A stretch of DNA of 64,000 bases from Paraniabella ginsengisoli (lineage in GTDB: Bacteria > Bacteroidota > Bacteroidia > Chitinophagales > Chitinophagaceae). Where the stretch lies: contig NZ_JAKWBL010000003.1 in the NCBI RefSeq assembly GCF_022513635.1, positions 310,001 to 374,000 of the forward strand, read 5' to 3'. Position 1 is the first letter of the stretch. Each line of letters starts with the position of its first letter. Both the position numbers and the translations under genes were made by a program. A model generated the notes under the pieces. That model was not told the DNA's origin. It did not search any database and saw nothing but the letters and a program-made list of their open reading frames with translations. Positions 57,168-64,000 of this stretch are shown piece by piece.

Positions 57168-57803
57168 TTATATCTTAAAAATGGTATCGCGTCCGATTAC
57201 ATAATTTACACAAGGCCCACTTGTTTGAAACTTTGTATATAAACCCGTAAACCCACTAAAAGCTGGCAAAATCATTTGCCGTTCATTTATGATAAAACAA
57301 GGCAACCGTAAAGACTGTCTTGCCCGGCCTTCCATCAGGTAACCCGGATGAATATGGCCGCTAATAGAAAACTGTTCTACACTTTTTGGCGGCTGATGTA
57401 TAATTGTAAAAGGATCAAGTATATACTCTTCTTCAGTCACCATTATTCCAAGATTATCATAATCTATACCAAGTAACTTATCATGATTACCGGGGACCAA
57501 AACAAAACGAACATCCGTTTTTGTTTCACGCCATTGCTTAAAAATATTGATATCGGAATTGTAATTATGATGAAACATATCGCCGGCAACAACAATAGAT
57601 TCTGCCTTATATTTATCAATAAGAAACGTTAGACGTGCCAAATCATCTGACATTACAGATGATGGAATCTGAATTCCCTTCGATCTGAAATAACTTGTTT
57701 TGCCTAAATGCATATCAGCCAAAAACAAAATCTTTTTTCTGGGCCAGAATGCAGCGCGATGAGGCGATAAAACTATTTGCTCATTGTTAAAAATAATCTC
57801 CAT
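57168..57803 (-). CDS. pdeM: Ligase-associated DNA-repair metallophosphoesterase PdeM
   Basis: The nuclease/phosphodiesterase of the bacterial ligase-associated repair cassette. Starts MEIIFNNEQIVLSPHRAAFW; the calcineurin-like metal site is ILFLADMHLGKTSYFRSKGI (D-x-H), IVVAGDMFHH, FVLVPGNHDKLL, and the family's FSISGHIHPGYLMEGRARQ. 211 residues, intact. It is the last of the four cassette genes, 35 bases after the helicase gene. Start 57803 keeps the family N-terminus; the longer frame adds four unlikely residues. Confidence 0.93.
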   Translation of the reverse strand: MEIIFNNEQIVLSPHRAAFWPRKKILFLADMHLGKTSYFRSKGIQIPSSVMSDDLARLTFLIDKYKAESIVVAGDMFHHNYNSDINIFKQWRETKTDVRFVLVPGNHDKLLGIDYDNLGIMVTEEEYILDPFTIIHQPPKSVEQFSISGHIHPGYLMEGRARQSLRLPCFIINERQMILPAFSGFTGLYTKFQTSGPCVNYVIGRDTIFKI

Positions 57804-57838
57804 GAATGTCTGCAAAAATAAGTGCCTACTCTTAGTAA

Positions 57839-60295
57839 TCAGCCTTTCGACCTTTTCATGGTTTCCTCCTGCATCTTCCTCACTTTTGCATCCAGTTCTT
57901 CACTGCTTAAATCCTGCCGCAGGCTATCAACCTTTATTGGAAAACTAAGTGGCGTAAACGCTTTGGCATTTACAACAACAATTTTGCTTTGTTGAATGCG
58001 TTGCAATGCTGCCGCGAGGCGCGGCTCTTCTAATTGCTGATAAAACACTTCTTCATAAGCCTGCCGCATCAAAAGATTCTGAGCATCATACTGTTCAAAT
58101 ATTCTGAATATAAGCCCTGATGAAGATTGAAGGTTTTTATCTGTTTTGTATTTGCCAGCATAATTTTTTATTACCAGGCCTGCAATAACTGAAATATCCC
58201 TGAACTTGCGGCCAGCCATTTCTGCTGCATTAATACTTCGTGTAATATCTTCCGTTAAATTTTCAGCAGATAATATTTTGTTCAGATCAACTTTATCCAT
58301 CGGTATCGGCTGATCGCTAAGCAACTCAAACCCATAATCATTCATCGCCATAGAAAAACTGATGGGTTGAACTTTACTGATCCGGTAAGCTACAAGCGCA
58401 CTCATCACTTCGTGCACCAACCTGCCTTCAAAAGGATACATGAACAAATGATGCCCGTCGCGTGTCTGAATCAACTCCACCAAAAATTCATCATCTTTAG
58501 GAATATGTGAAAACTTTTCTTGTTGTTTAAAAAGCGGATGAAGTTTTTTCAATTCCAATTCCTTTGTACCAGGATGCATAGCTTCATTAAACTTATGTCT
58601 CAAAAAAGCGCTAAGATTAGAACTCAACGGAAGCCGGCCTCCCAGCCAGCTTGGTGTAATGGCGCGCTTGGCATTGCTCTTTTTAACCAATACCGTCATG
58701 TCCTTTATCATCACGAATTCCAATATTTTCCCTGCTAACCCAAACTTATCACCAGGGTTTAATTTCGATACAAAATATTCCTCAACCATGCCAATATAAC
58801 CACCACTGAGAAATTTTACTTTCAGCATAGGATCGCTCACAATAACACCAAGGTTCATTCGATGCATCATTGCTATGCGGCGGTTCTTTACTTTGTATAT
58901 ACCATCTTCAACAATTACCTTCTGAAAATCTTCATACGCTGTCAACACATCGCCTCCTTGTGTAATGAAACGCAACACCCATAACCACTCTTCTCTTTCA
59001 ATATAACTGAAGGCATGCGTTTGTTTCACCTGCTGATACACGCTATTTTCAATAAAACCCTCTCCCACTGCCAATGTAACAAGATATTGTACCAACACGT
59101 CAAAAGTTTGCACCAGCGGCACACGGCTTTCGATCACACCTTTTTGCGCTGCATCTTTAAGGGCCGCGGCCTCTACTAATTCTAAAGAATGTGTTGGAAG
59201 AAAATAAATTTTGGAAGTTTCAAAAGGCGAATGCCCACTTCGTCCCGCACGTTGTAAAAACCGCGCCACGCCTTTAGGCGAGCCAATTTGGATAACAGTA
59301 TCAACAGGTTTAAAATCCACACCAAGATCTAAAGATGAAGTGCAAATGACAGCTTTGAGTTGTCCGGTGTGCAACATGTCTTCAATCCAATTGCGCAATT
59401 CCATATCAATCGATCCGTGATGGATAGCTAGTTGTCCTGCCAGATCCGGCGCAACGGTTAACATCACCTGGTACCATAATTCGCTTTGCCCACGTGTGTT
59501 TGTAAATATCAACGTTGTGCGGCTTTCATTGATAATGGGTATCAACTGTGCAGCCATCTTAGTTCCTAAATGTCCTGCCCATGGCAGCACTTCGATTTCA
59601 TCAGGAATGATCGAAATAATCTCTGTTTTCTTTTTTTCTTTCGAACGCACAATGGTTTTACTCGCATCAGCATAAGGAATCAGTACATTCAAAGCCTCAT
59701 CTATATTACCAATTGTAGCGCTAATGCCCCATATGCGAAGATCAGGAACAATATATCTCAATCTTGAAATAGCCAGCTCTGTAAGCACACCACGCTTACT
59801 TCCCAACAGTTCATGCCATTCATCTACTGCAACACATTTCAAATATTTAAAGTAGGCTGTGTTGTTTTTTTGTGCAAATAAAAGATGCAAACTTTCAGGA
59901 GTTATGATCAATACATCTGGCATTCTTTTAGTTTGTCGCTGGCGTTCTGCAACTGGTGTATCGCCATTTCTCACACCCACTTCCCAATCAAGGCCGATTT
60001 GCTCCAAAGCCTCTGTCATCGCACGTCCCAGATCTTTAGCCAGCGAGCGTAACGGTGTAATCCAGATAAGCTTTAAACCATCACCATATTCTTTTGGATG
60101 ATTCAGATAATGAATAACTACAGAAAAGAAAACTGAAAAAGTTTTACCAAATCCGGTAGGCGCTATTACCAATCCTGAATAACCATCATGAAAGTGTTGC
60201 CAGCTTTCCTTTTGAAAATTAAATGGACGGTTGCCTAAAGATTGAAACCAATCTTTAACGATGGAGTAGCCGGATGTGGATTGGATAAAAGACAA
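57839..60295 (-). CDS. Ligase-associated DNA-damage-response DEXH-box helicase (Lhr-type)
   Basis: An 818-residue superfamily-2 helicase of the Lhr-core kind. Motifs: FNFQKESWQHF (Q-like), VIAPTGFGKTFSVFF (I, Lys51), ITPLRSLAKDLGRAM (Ia), IITPESLHLL, CVAVDEWHELLGSKRG (II, DEWH), WGISATIGN (III), TLIFTNTRGQSE (IV), ICTSSLDLGVDFKPVD (V) and RFLQRAGRSGHSPFE (VI, QRAGRSGH); a winged-helix and long C-terminal domain follow. It unwinds DNA or RNA-DNA 3' to 5' in known relatives. It lies within the four-gene repair cassette and is intact. The 15-base gap upstream leads to the HepT gene. Confidence 0.95.
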   Translation of the reverse strand: MSFIQSTSGYSIVKDWFQSLGNRPFNFQKESWQHFHDGYSGLVIAPTGFGKTFSVFFSVVIHYLNHPKEYGDGLKLIWITPLRSLAKDLGRAMTEALEQIGLDWEVGVRNGDTPVAERQRQTKRMPDVLIITPESLHLLFAQKNNTAYFKYLKCVAVDEWHELLGSKRGVLTELAISRLRYIVPDLRIWGISATIGNIDEALNVLIPYADASKTIVRSKEKKKTEIISIIPDEIEVLPWAGHLGTKMAAQLIPIINESRTTLIFTNTRGQSELWYQVMLTVAPDLAGQLAIHHGSIDMELRNWIEDMLHTGQLKAVICTSSLDLGVDFKPVDTVIQIGSPKGVARFLQRAGRSGHSPFETSKIYFLPTHSLELVEAAALKDAAQKGVIESRVPLVQTFDVLVQYLVTLAVGEGFIENSVYQQVKQTHAFSYIEREEWLWVLRFITQGGDVLTAYEDFQKVIVEDGIYKVKNRRIAMMHRMNLGVIVSDPMLKVKFLSGGYIGMVEEYFVSKLNPGDKFGLAGKILEFVMIKDMTVLVKKSNAKRAITPSWLGGRLPLSSNLSAFLRHKFNEAMHPGTKELELKKLHPLFKQQEKFSHIPKDDEFLVELIQTRDGHHLFMYPFEGRLVHEVMSALVAYRISKVQPISFSMAMNDYGFELLSDQPIPMDKVDLNKILSAENLTEDITRSINAAEMAGRKFRDISVIAGLVIKNYAGKYKTDKNLQSSSGLIFRIFEQYDAQNLLMRQAYEEVFYQQLEEPRLAAALQRIQQSKIVVVNAKAFTPLSFPIKVDSLRQDLSSEELDAKVRKMQEETMKRSKG

Positions 60296-60311
60296 GACTT
60301 GGTAATGCGCA

Positions 60312-60641
60312 TTATAATGAATGCAATGATGAAATTAATTTGTTTAAGAAGTTCTCTTTAATTTCCCAGACAATAGAATAATCGATTCCAAAATAGTGAT
60401 GTACAATGCGATTTCGAAAACCACGAATCCTGTGCCAGTCAATCTGCGGATGAGCATCTTTATATTCTTCAGAAAGTCTGTTGGCTGCCTCACCAATTAT
60501 TTCAAAATTTCTTATTACGGCATCAACCGTTTTATCATCATTTATGAAATCCTCAAACAAATATCCGTCTGTATAGCTCAGGATTTTATTTGCACTATCA
60601 ATAATATCCTCTACTAAAAGCAATGGAGACCTTTTAGACAT
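60312..60641 (-). CDS. hepT: HepT-like HEPN RNase toxin (DUF86)
   Basis: The toxin of a MntA/HepT type VII toxin-antitoxin pair; HEPN-fold RNase, silenced when MntA adds AMP to it. 109 residues; EIIGEAANRLSEEYKDAHPQ and the catalytic Rx4-6H-type motif RGFRNRIVHHYFGIDYSIVW (about residues 72-91, R-N-x-x-x-H then the AMP-accepting Tyr) are complete. It overlaps the MntA gene by eight bases. The pair is inserted between the ligase and the helicase of the repair cassette. Intact. Confidence 0.9.
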   Translation of the reverse strand: MSKRSPLLLVEDIIDSANKILSYTDGYLFEDFINDDKTVDAVIRNFEIIGEAANRLSEEYKDAHPQIDWHRIRGFRNRIVHHYFGIDYSIVWEIKENFLNKLISSLHSL

Positions 60642-60924
60642 ACACGATTTCAGGTTTGATTTGAAGAAAGTATTTCGCTTTTAATCCGTTCCTTGAAACA
60701 AGATCCACCTTCTTTTGTAGCCGCCTTTCTATGTAATCTGCTAAGTCAATAAATTCTATTCCTATGGGCTTTGAAAAATCTACTATTATATCAATATCGC
60801 TATCATTTGAAAAATCTTCTCTCACAATCGAACCAAACAAGCCGATAGAATCCACATGAAATCTTCGTGTTAATTCCGGCTTCATGCCGCCAAGTATTTC
60901 TTTTATTGATTTCAAATCGGTCAT
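60634..60924 (-). CDS. mntA: MntA-like nucleotidyltransferase antitoxin
   Basis: A minimal nucleotidyltransferase of 96 residues that AMPylates HepT. It starts MTDLKSIKEILGGMKPELTR (60924); the active site is IGLFGSIVREDFSNDSDIDI (G-S-x9-D-x-D) with a third acidic residue in KKVDLVSRNG. The upstream in-frame ATG at 60984 would run into the ligase end and is not favoured. The family also includes stand-alone domains, but the overlap with hepT settles the assignment. Confidence 0.9.
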   Translation of the reverse strand: MTDLKSIKEILGGMKPELTRRFHVDSIGLFGSIVREDFSNDSDIDIIVDFSKPIGIEFIDLADYIERRLQKKVDLVSRNGLKAKYFLQIKPEIVYV

Positions 60925-60976
60925 ACACCAAAGATAACAATTTGAATGAATCCTTAGATCGTACACAAGCACTGAT

Positions 60977-62565
60977 TTATCCATATTTCTGTAGCATTTC
61001 TTTTAAATCCTCAATCGTATTTATTTCATCGGCTTTTTTATCTTTTCGCCAACGGAGGATCCGGGGAAATCGCAAAGCCACACCTGACTTATGCCTGTTA
61101 CTTTCTGCAATACCTTCAAAACCTATTTCAAAAACCAGTTCGGGTTTTACAGTGCGTACGGGTCCGAATTTTTCAAGAGAATTATTTTTAATGAATTTAT
61201 CCACTTCTTTAATTTCCATATCCGTAAGCCCTGAATAAGCTTTGGCAATGGTTACCAGTTTATCACCGGCTTTGATTGCAAAAGTGTAATCGGTATAAAA
61301 TCCGCTACGTCGCCCACTTCCTTTCTGTGCATAAATTAAAACCGCATCTATCGAAAGTGGATTGATCTTCCATTTCCACCAGTCTCCTTTTTTGCGGCCA
61401 GAATGATATATCGAATTTTTGGCTTTCAGCATAATGCCTTCGCTATTCACATCCCTTGCTTCTTCGCGTAAGACAGCTAACTGCTCCCATTTATCAAAAT
61501 CAACAAGGGGTGAAAGCAATACATAACCGAACGGAATTTTTTCAACTATTTCTTCGAGAAGTTGTCGGCGCTCCTGAAAAAGCATCCCTCTTATATCGTT
61601 GGCATTGTATTCCAAAAGATCATAAACGTAGAACCCTGCTGGTGTTTCATCTAACAACTTTTTGGAGATCGTTTTTCGATTGAGTCGTTTTTGCAGCTGG
61701 TTAAAGTTTAAGACCTGGCCATCCTTTACTGCCAATATCTCGCCGTCTATTACTATTCCATCAGGCAAATGATCCGCCAGTAAACGCAATTCCGGAAATT
61801 GCTCCGTCACCAGTTCTTCGCCACGGCTCCAGATGAAGAAATCATTATTTCGCTTAATGATCTGTCCACGAATGCCGTCCCACTTCCATTCTGCCTGCCA
61901 TTCATCTGGTGTACCCAATTCTTCAACAGGTTTATCTAACGGATAGGCTAAGCAGAAGGGATACGGTTTTGAATTATCCGCATTAATGTGCTCTCCGCCA
62001 ATTAAATCTGTATAATTTGTTGCTGCCGGATCCCACTTACCCATAATGCTGTGCATCATCCTGCTTTCTTCAACACCCGAATACTTAGACAATGCATTTA
62101 CTAACAACTTATACGAAACCCCTATTCTAAAACCGCCACCGATCAATTTATTAAAAATGAAACGTTGGCTATAATCCAGGCCATTCCACGCTTTTAGAAC
62201 ATAAGACTTTTTTCCTCGTCTGTTTTTTGATATAACTCGATCAATTCTTTCATCCATTGTGAAATGGTTTTCTCAACATGATACTCTGGTTTTGGCAAAA
62301 TCAAACTGATGGTTTCTCCTAGATCACCTACATTACTGTAACACTCTAAAAATAACCATTCCGGCAATCCCGACAACTCTAACGCCCAGCTTCTGATCAA
62401 TGTAGTTTTAACCGGCCTTTTGGGTCTTCGCCCTGTAAATAAAGCAATCAGCCATAATTTATCATCGTCAGGTGCAACTTGCAAATATGCTACGATCGCG
62501 TCGATTTTATCATTTGTTTTGTTGCTGATCTCAAGCGCTTGTATCAAGGTGGCAAAATTTTTCAT
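60977..62565 (-). CDS. ATP-dependent DNA ligase of the repair cassette (one frameshift)
   Basis: About 528 residues after repair. The N-terminal helical domain (MKNFATLIQALEISNKTNDK, KRPVKTTLIRSWALELSGLP) continues into LVNALSKYSGVEES-like helices; the nucleotidyltransferase core has the adenylated Lys in WQAEWKWDGIRGQIIK (K-x-D-G), DGIVIDGEILAVKDG and EGIMLKAKNSIYHSGRKKGD; WWKWKINPLSIDAVLIYAQ leads to the OB-fold, ending LVFEIGFEGIAESNRHKSGV and ALRFPRILRWR. One base is missing near 62215 (EEKSLMF stop versus continuing KKSYVLKAWNG). Its start overlaps the exonuclease stop by ATGA. Confidence 0.94.
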
Positions 62566-63587
62566 ATTCCTCCCTCCTTTTCTCTATTAGCTGATTCGTC
62601 CGCCTCTTCATCATTACCATATTGCGTGTTAACTTCTTTTGCATTAATACCGATCTCATTCAGATACTTGGCAAAGGTTGCTGTGTACCCATGTGTAACA
62701 AATACCTGTTCAGCGCCGGTTGCTTTAATCGTACTTAACAGGCCTTGCCAGTCTGCGTGGTCGCTTACCGCGAAACCTGCGTCTACACTCTGCCAGCGCC
62801 GGTTACCTCTTATCTGCATCCATCCGGAACATATAGCTACGGCACCGTTCGGAATCTTTTTGATCATATTAGTTCCCAGTAATGAAGGTGGCAGTATTAC
62901 AATATTGCCCTGAACGTCTACTTTTGGTGTATCTACATTCCAAACCTTTGTGTCTGGCAAAACAATACCCGCAGTTTTAATCGCATTGTTCAAACGATCA
63001 ATAGAACTGTGCACCAATAAGCTTCCGCTGCCTTCCAACCCTTTCATCAATCTTTGTGCTTTGCCTAAACTGTATGCAATAAATATGCTGGTTCGCTGTT
63101 GCCTTTGGTTCCCAGCAATCCAATTCTTAATATTATCGAAAATTTGTTGCTGGCTCAGCCAATTGTAAATCGGTAAACCAAATGTGCTTTCCGTAACAAA
63201 TTCATTGCATTTCACTAGTTCAAATGGAGTTGATATTCCGTCATACTCGATCTTATAATCTCCAGACACAACGCTTACGAAGCCATTATATTCTAATCTT
63301 ATTTGAGCGGAACCAATAATATGGCCTGCAGGATGGAGGCTCAATTTTACTCCATTGATGATTTTACTTTCGCCATAAGGCATTGTTTCAATGCTGATAT
63401 CTGCGCCCAATCTCGATTGCATAATGGGCTTCGACGCCTCATGTGCCAAATAATGATCGCTTCCCCATCGGGCATGATCGCCATGGCCATGCGTTATCAC
63501 AGCATACTTCACCGGCTTCCAAGGATCAATGTAAAAATCGCCTTGCGGACAATAAATTCCTTCTTTTGTAAAACGTAACAGGCTCAA
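62562..63587 (-). CDS. Ligase-associated DNA exonuclease, MBL fold (SNM1-like)
   Basis: A metallo-beta-lactamase/beta-CASP nuclease of 341 residues, related to SNM1/Artemis. ITHGHGDHARWG (H-x-H-x-DH, residues 33-40) and PAGHIIGSAQI give the zinc site; VVSGDYKIEYDGISTPFE adds the metal Asp; FVTESTFGLPIYNW, IAYSLGKAQRLM and AVSDHADWQGLLS are family blocks. First gene of the cassette and intact. It shares its last four bases with the ligase start, so the two are translationally coupled. Confidence 0.94.
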   Translation of the reverse strand: MSLLRFTKEGIYCPQGDFYIDPWKPVKYAVITHGHGDHARWGSDHYLAHEASKPIMQSRLGADISIETMPYGESKIINGVKLSLHPAGHIIGSAQIRLEYNGFVSVVSGDYKIEYDGISTPFELVKCNEFVTESTFGLPIYNWLSQQQIFDNIKNWIAGNQRQQRTSIFIAYSLGKAQRLMKGLEGSGSLLVHSSIDRLNNAIKTAGIVLPDTKVWNVDTPKVDVQGNIVILPPSLLGTNMIKKIPNGAVAICSGWMQIRGNRRWQSVDAGFAVSDHADWQGLLSTIKATGAEQVFVTHGYTATFAKYLNEIGINAKEVNTQYGNDEEADESANREKEGGI

Positions 63588-63697
63588 ATGATTGAATTGT
63601 GTTTAATCTGTTTCAAATATCGTTCCCGAAAACAACTTGTGTAAAACCCAAAAAAGTTGGATTGATAATTGTTTTGTTAACATACAATTGAGTATGT

Positions 63698-64000
63698 ATG
63701 CGGTTAAGAACTTATGAGTCTTTCTGGCTTTTAAAAAACGGTCTTCTTTATAGTTATCCATCGGCACAAAAAATATGTCAACAGATATTGTTGTTATGGG
63801 TGGCGGTATTACAGGCGCACTTATCAGCGACGCGCTGGTAAGTGAAGGTTATAAAACGATGTTGCTCGACAAAAGAGATATTGCTTGGGGCAGCACAGCC
63901 GCAACAACCTCAATGCTTCAATACGAAATTGATGTACCGCTGTATCAGCTTTCTAAAAAAATTGGCGAGGAGGCCGCTGCCCTCTGCTATCGATCAGGCA
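63698..64000 (+). CDS. FAD-dependent oxidoreductase, DAO family (partial, one frameshift)
   Basis: The gene runs off the right edge. Starting at ATG 63698 the frame reads MRLRTYESFWLLKNGLLYSY PSAQK, then one A is missing from the run near 63771, and the chain goes on MSTDIVVMGGGITGALISDA with the FAD-binding G-x-G-x-x-G, MLLDKRDIAWGSTAATTSML and QYEIDVPLYQLSKKIG. This pattern is typical of Bacteroidota FAD-dependent oxidoreductases that often have a C-terminal Rieske domain; that end is outside the window. The start at 63775 would lose the conserved N-terminal block. It is divergent from the exonuclease gene. Confidence 0.85.

Overview
The window is about 64 kb of Bacteroidota chromosome, most likely from the Chitinophagaceae/Sphingobacteriia side of the phylum. 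The evidence is a SusC/SusD outer-membrane pair, families almost confined to this phylum (DUF2911, DUF5683, DUF6263, DUF983, BBP2-type porin), lipoproteins with Bacteroidota-type signals, absence of clear Shine-Dalgarno sites, and several kinds of short intergenic repeat typical of these genomes. No rRNA, tRNA or CRISPR array was seen. About half of the genes carry one or more frameshifts, nearly always one base missing from a homopolymer. This is best read as residual sequencing error, so these genes are annotated as single CDSs with the breaks noted.

Layout. 0-4 kb: a DUF4160/DUF2442 pair, ispF, a higBA toxin-antitoxin module inserted at the 5' end of ispF (it left a duplicated piece of ispF behind), murF and a DUF983 protein. 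4-10 kb: a Tat-exported TIM-barrel sugar isomerase, an IS110-type insertion sequence and a secreted GH123-like glycosidase. 9.7-12.3 kb: an unusual plus-strand island with a tiny Asp-Gly repeat peptide, a terminator hairpin, a JmjC-type oxygenase and a sucrase/ferredoxin-like protein. 12.3-17.5 kb: SusD and SusC. 17.6-21.3 kb: an operon of N-formylglutamate amidohydrolase, a DUF1704/MATCAP-type metallopeptidase and an ATP-grasp ligase.

21-47 kb is mostly housekeeping: nth, manA, yraN, xerD, accC/accB (split by a four-helix-bundle cassette with inverted-repeat flanks), efp (Arg-type tip), fabH, ruvA, mrp, a short MutS-like ATPase, two DUF5683 paralogues around dapB with a decayed copy of the mrp 3' end, parB/parA, a membrane metallophosphoesterase and lon. 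47-54 kb: a GH3 beta-glucosidase, then a DtxR-family regulator divergent from a TonB-dependent receptor, with a DtxR-like operator between them. 54-64 kb: a secreted phosphodiesterase, a SerB/SerA-remnant fusion, and the ligase-associated DNA-repair cassette (exonuclease, ATP-dependent ligase, Lhr-type helicase, PdeM nuclease) interrupted by a MntA/HepT toxin-antitoxin pair. The window ends in an FAD-dependent oxidoreductase.

The best candidates for undescribed biology are the Asp-Gly peptide/JmjC locus, the ATP-grasp/MATCAP/amidohydrolase operon, the Arg32-type EF-P, and the structured DNA upstream of the IS110 transposase.
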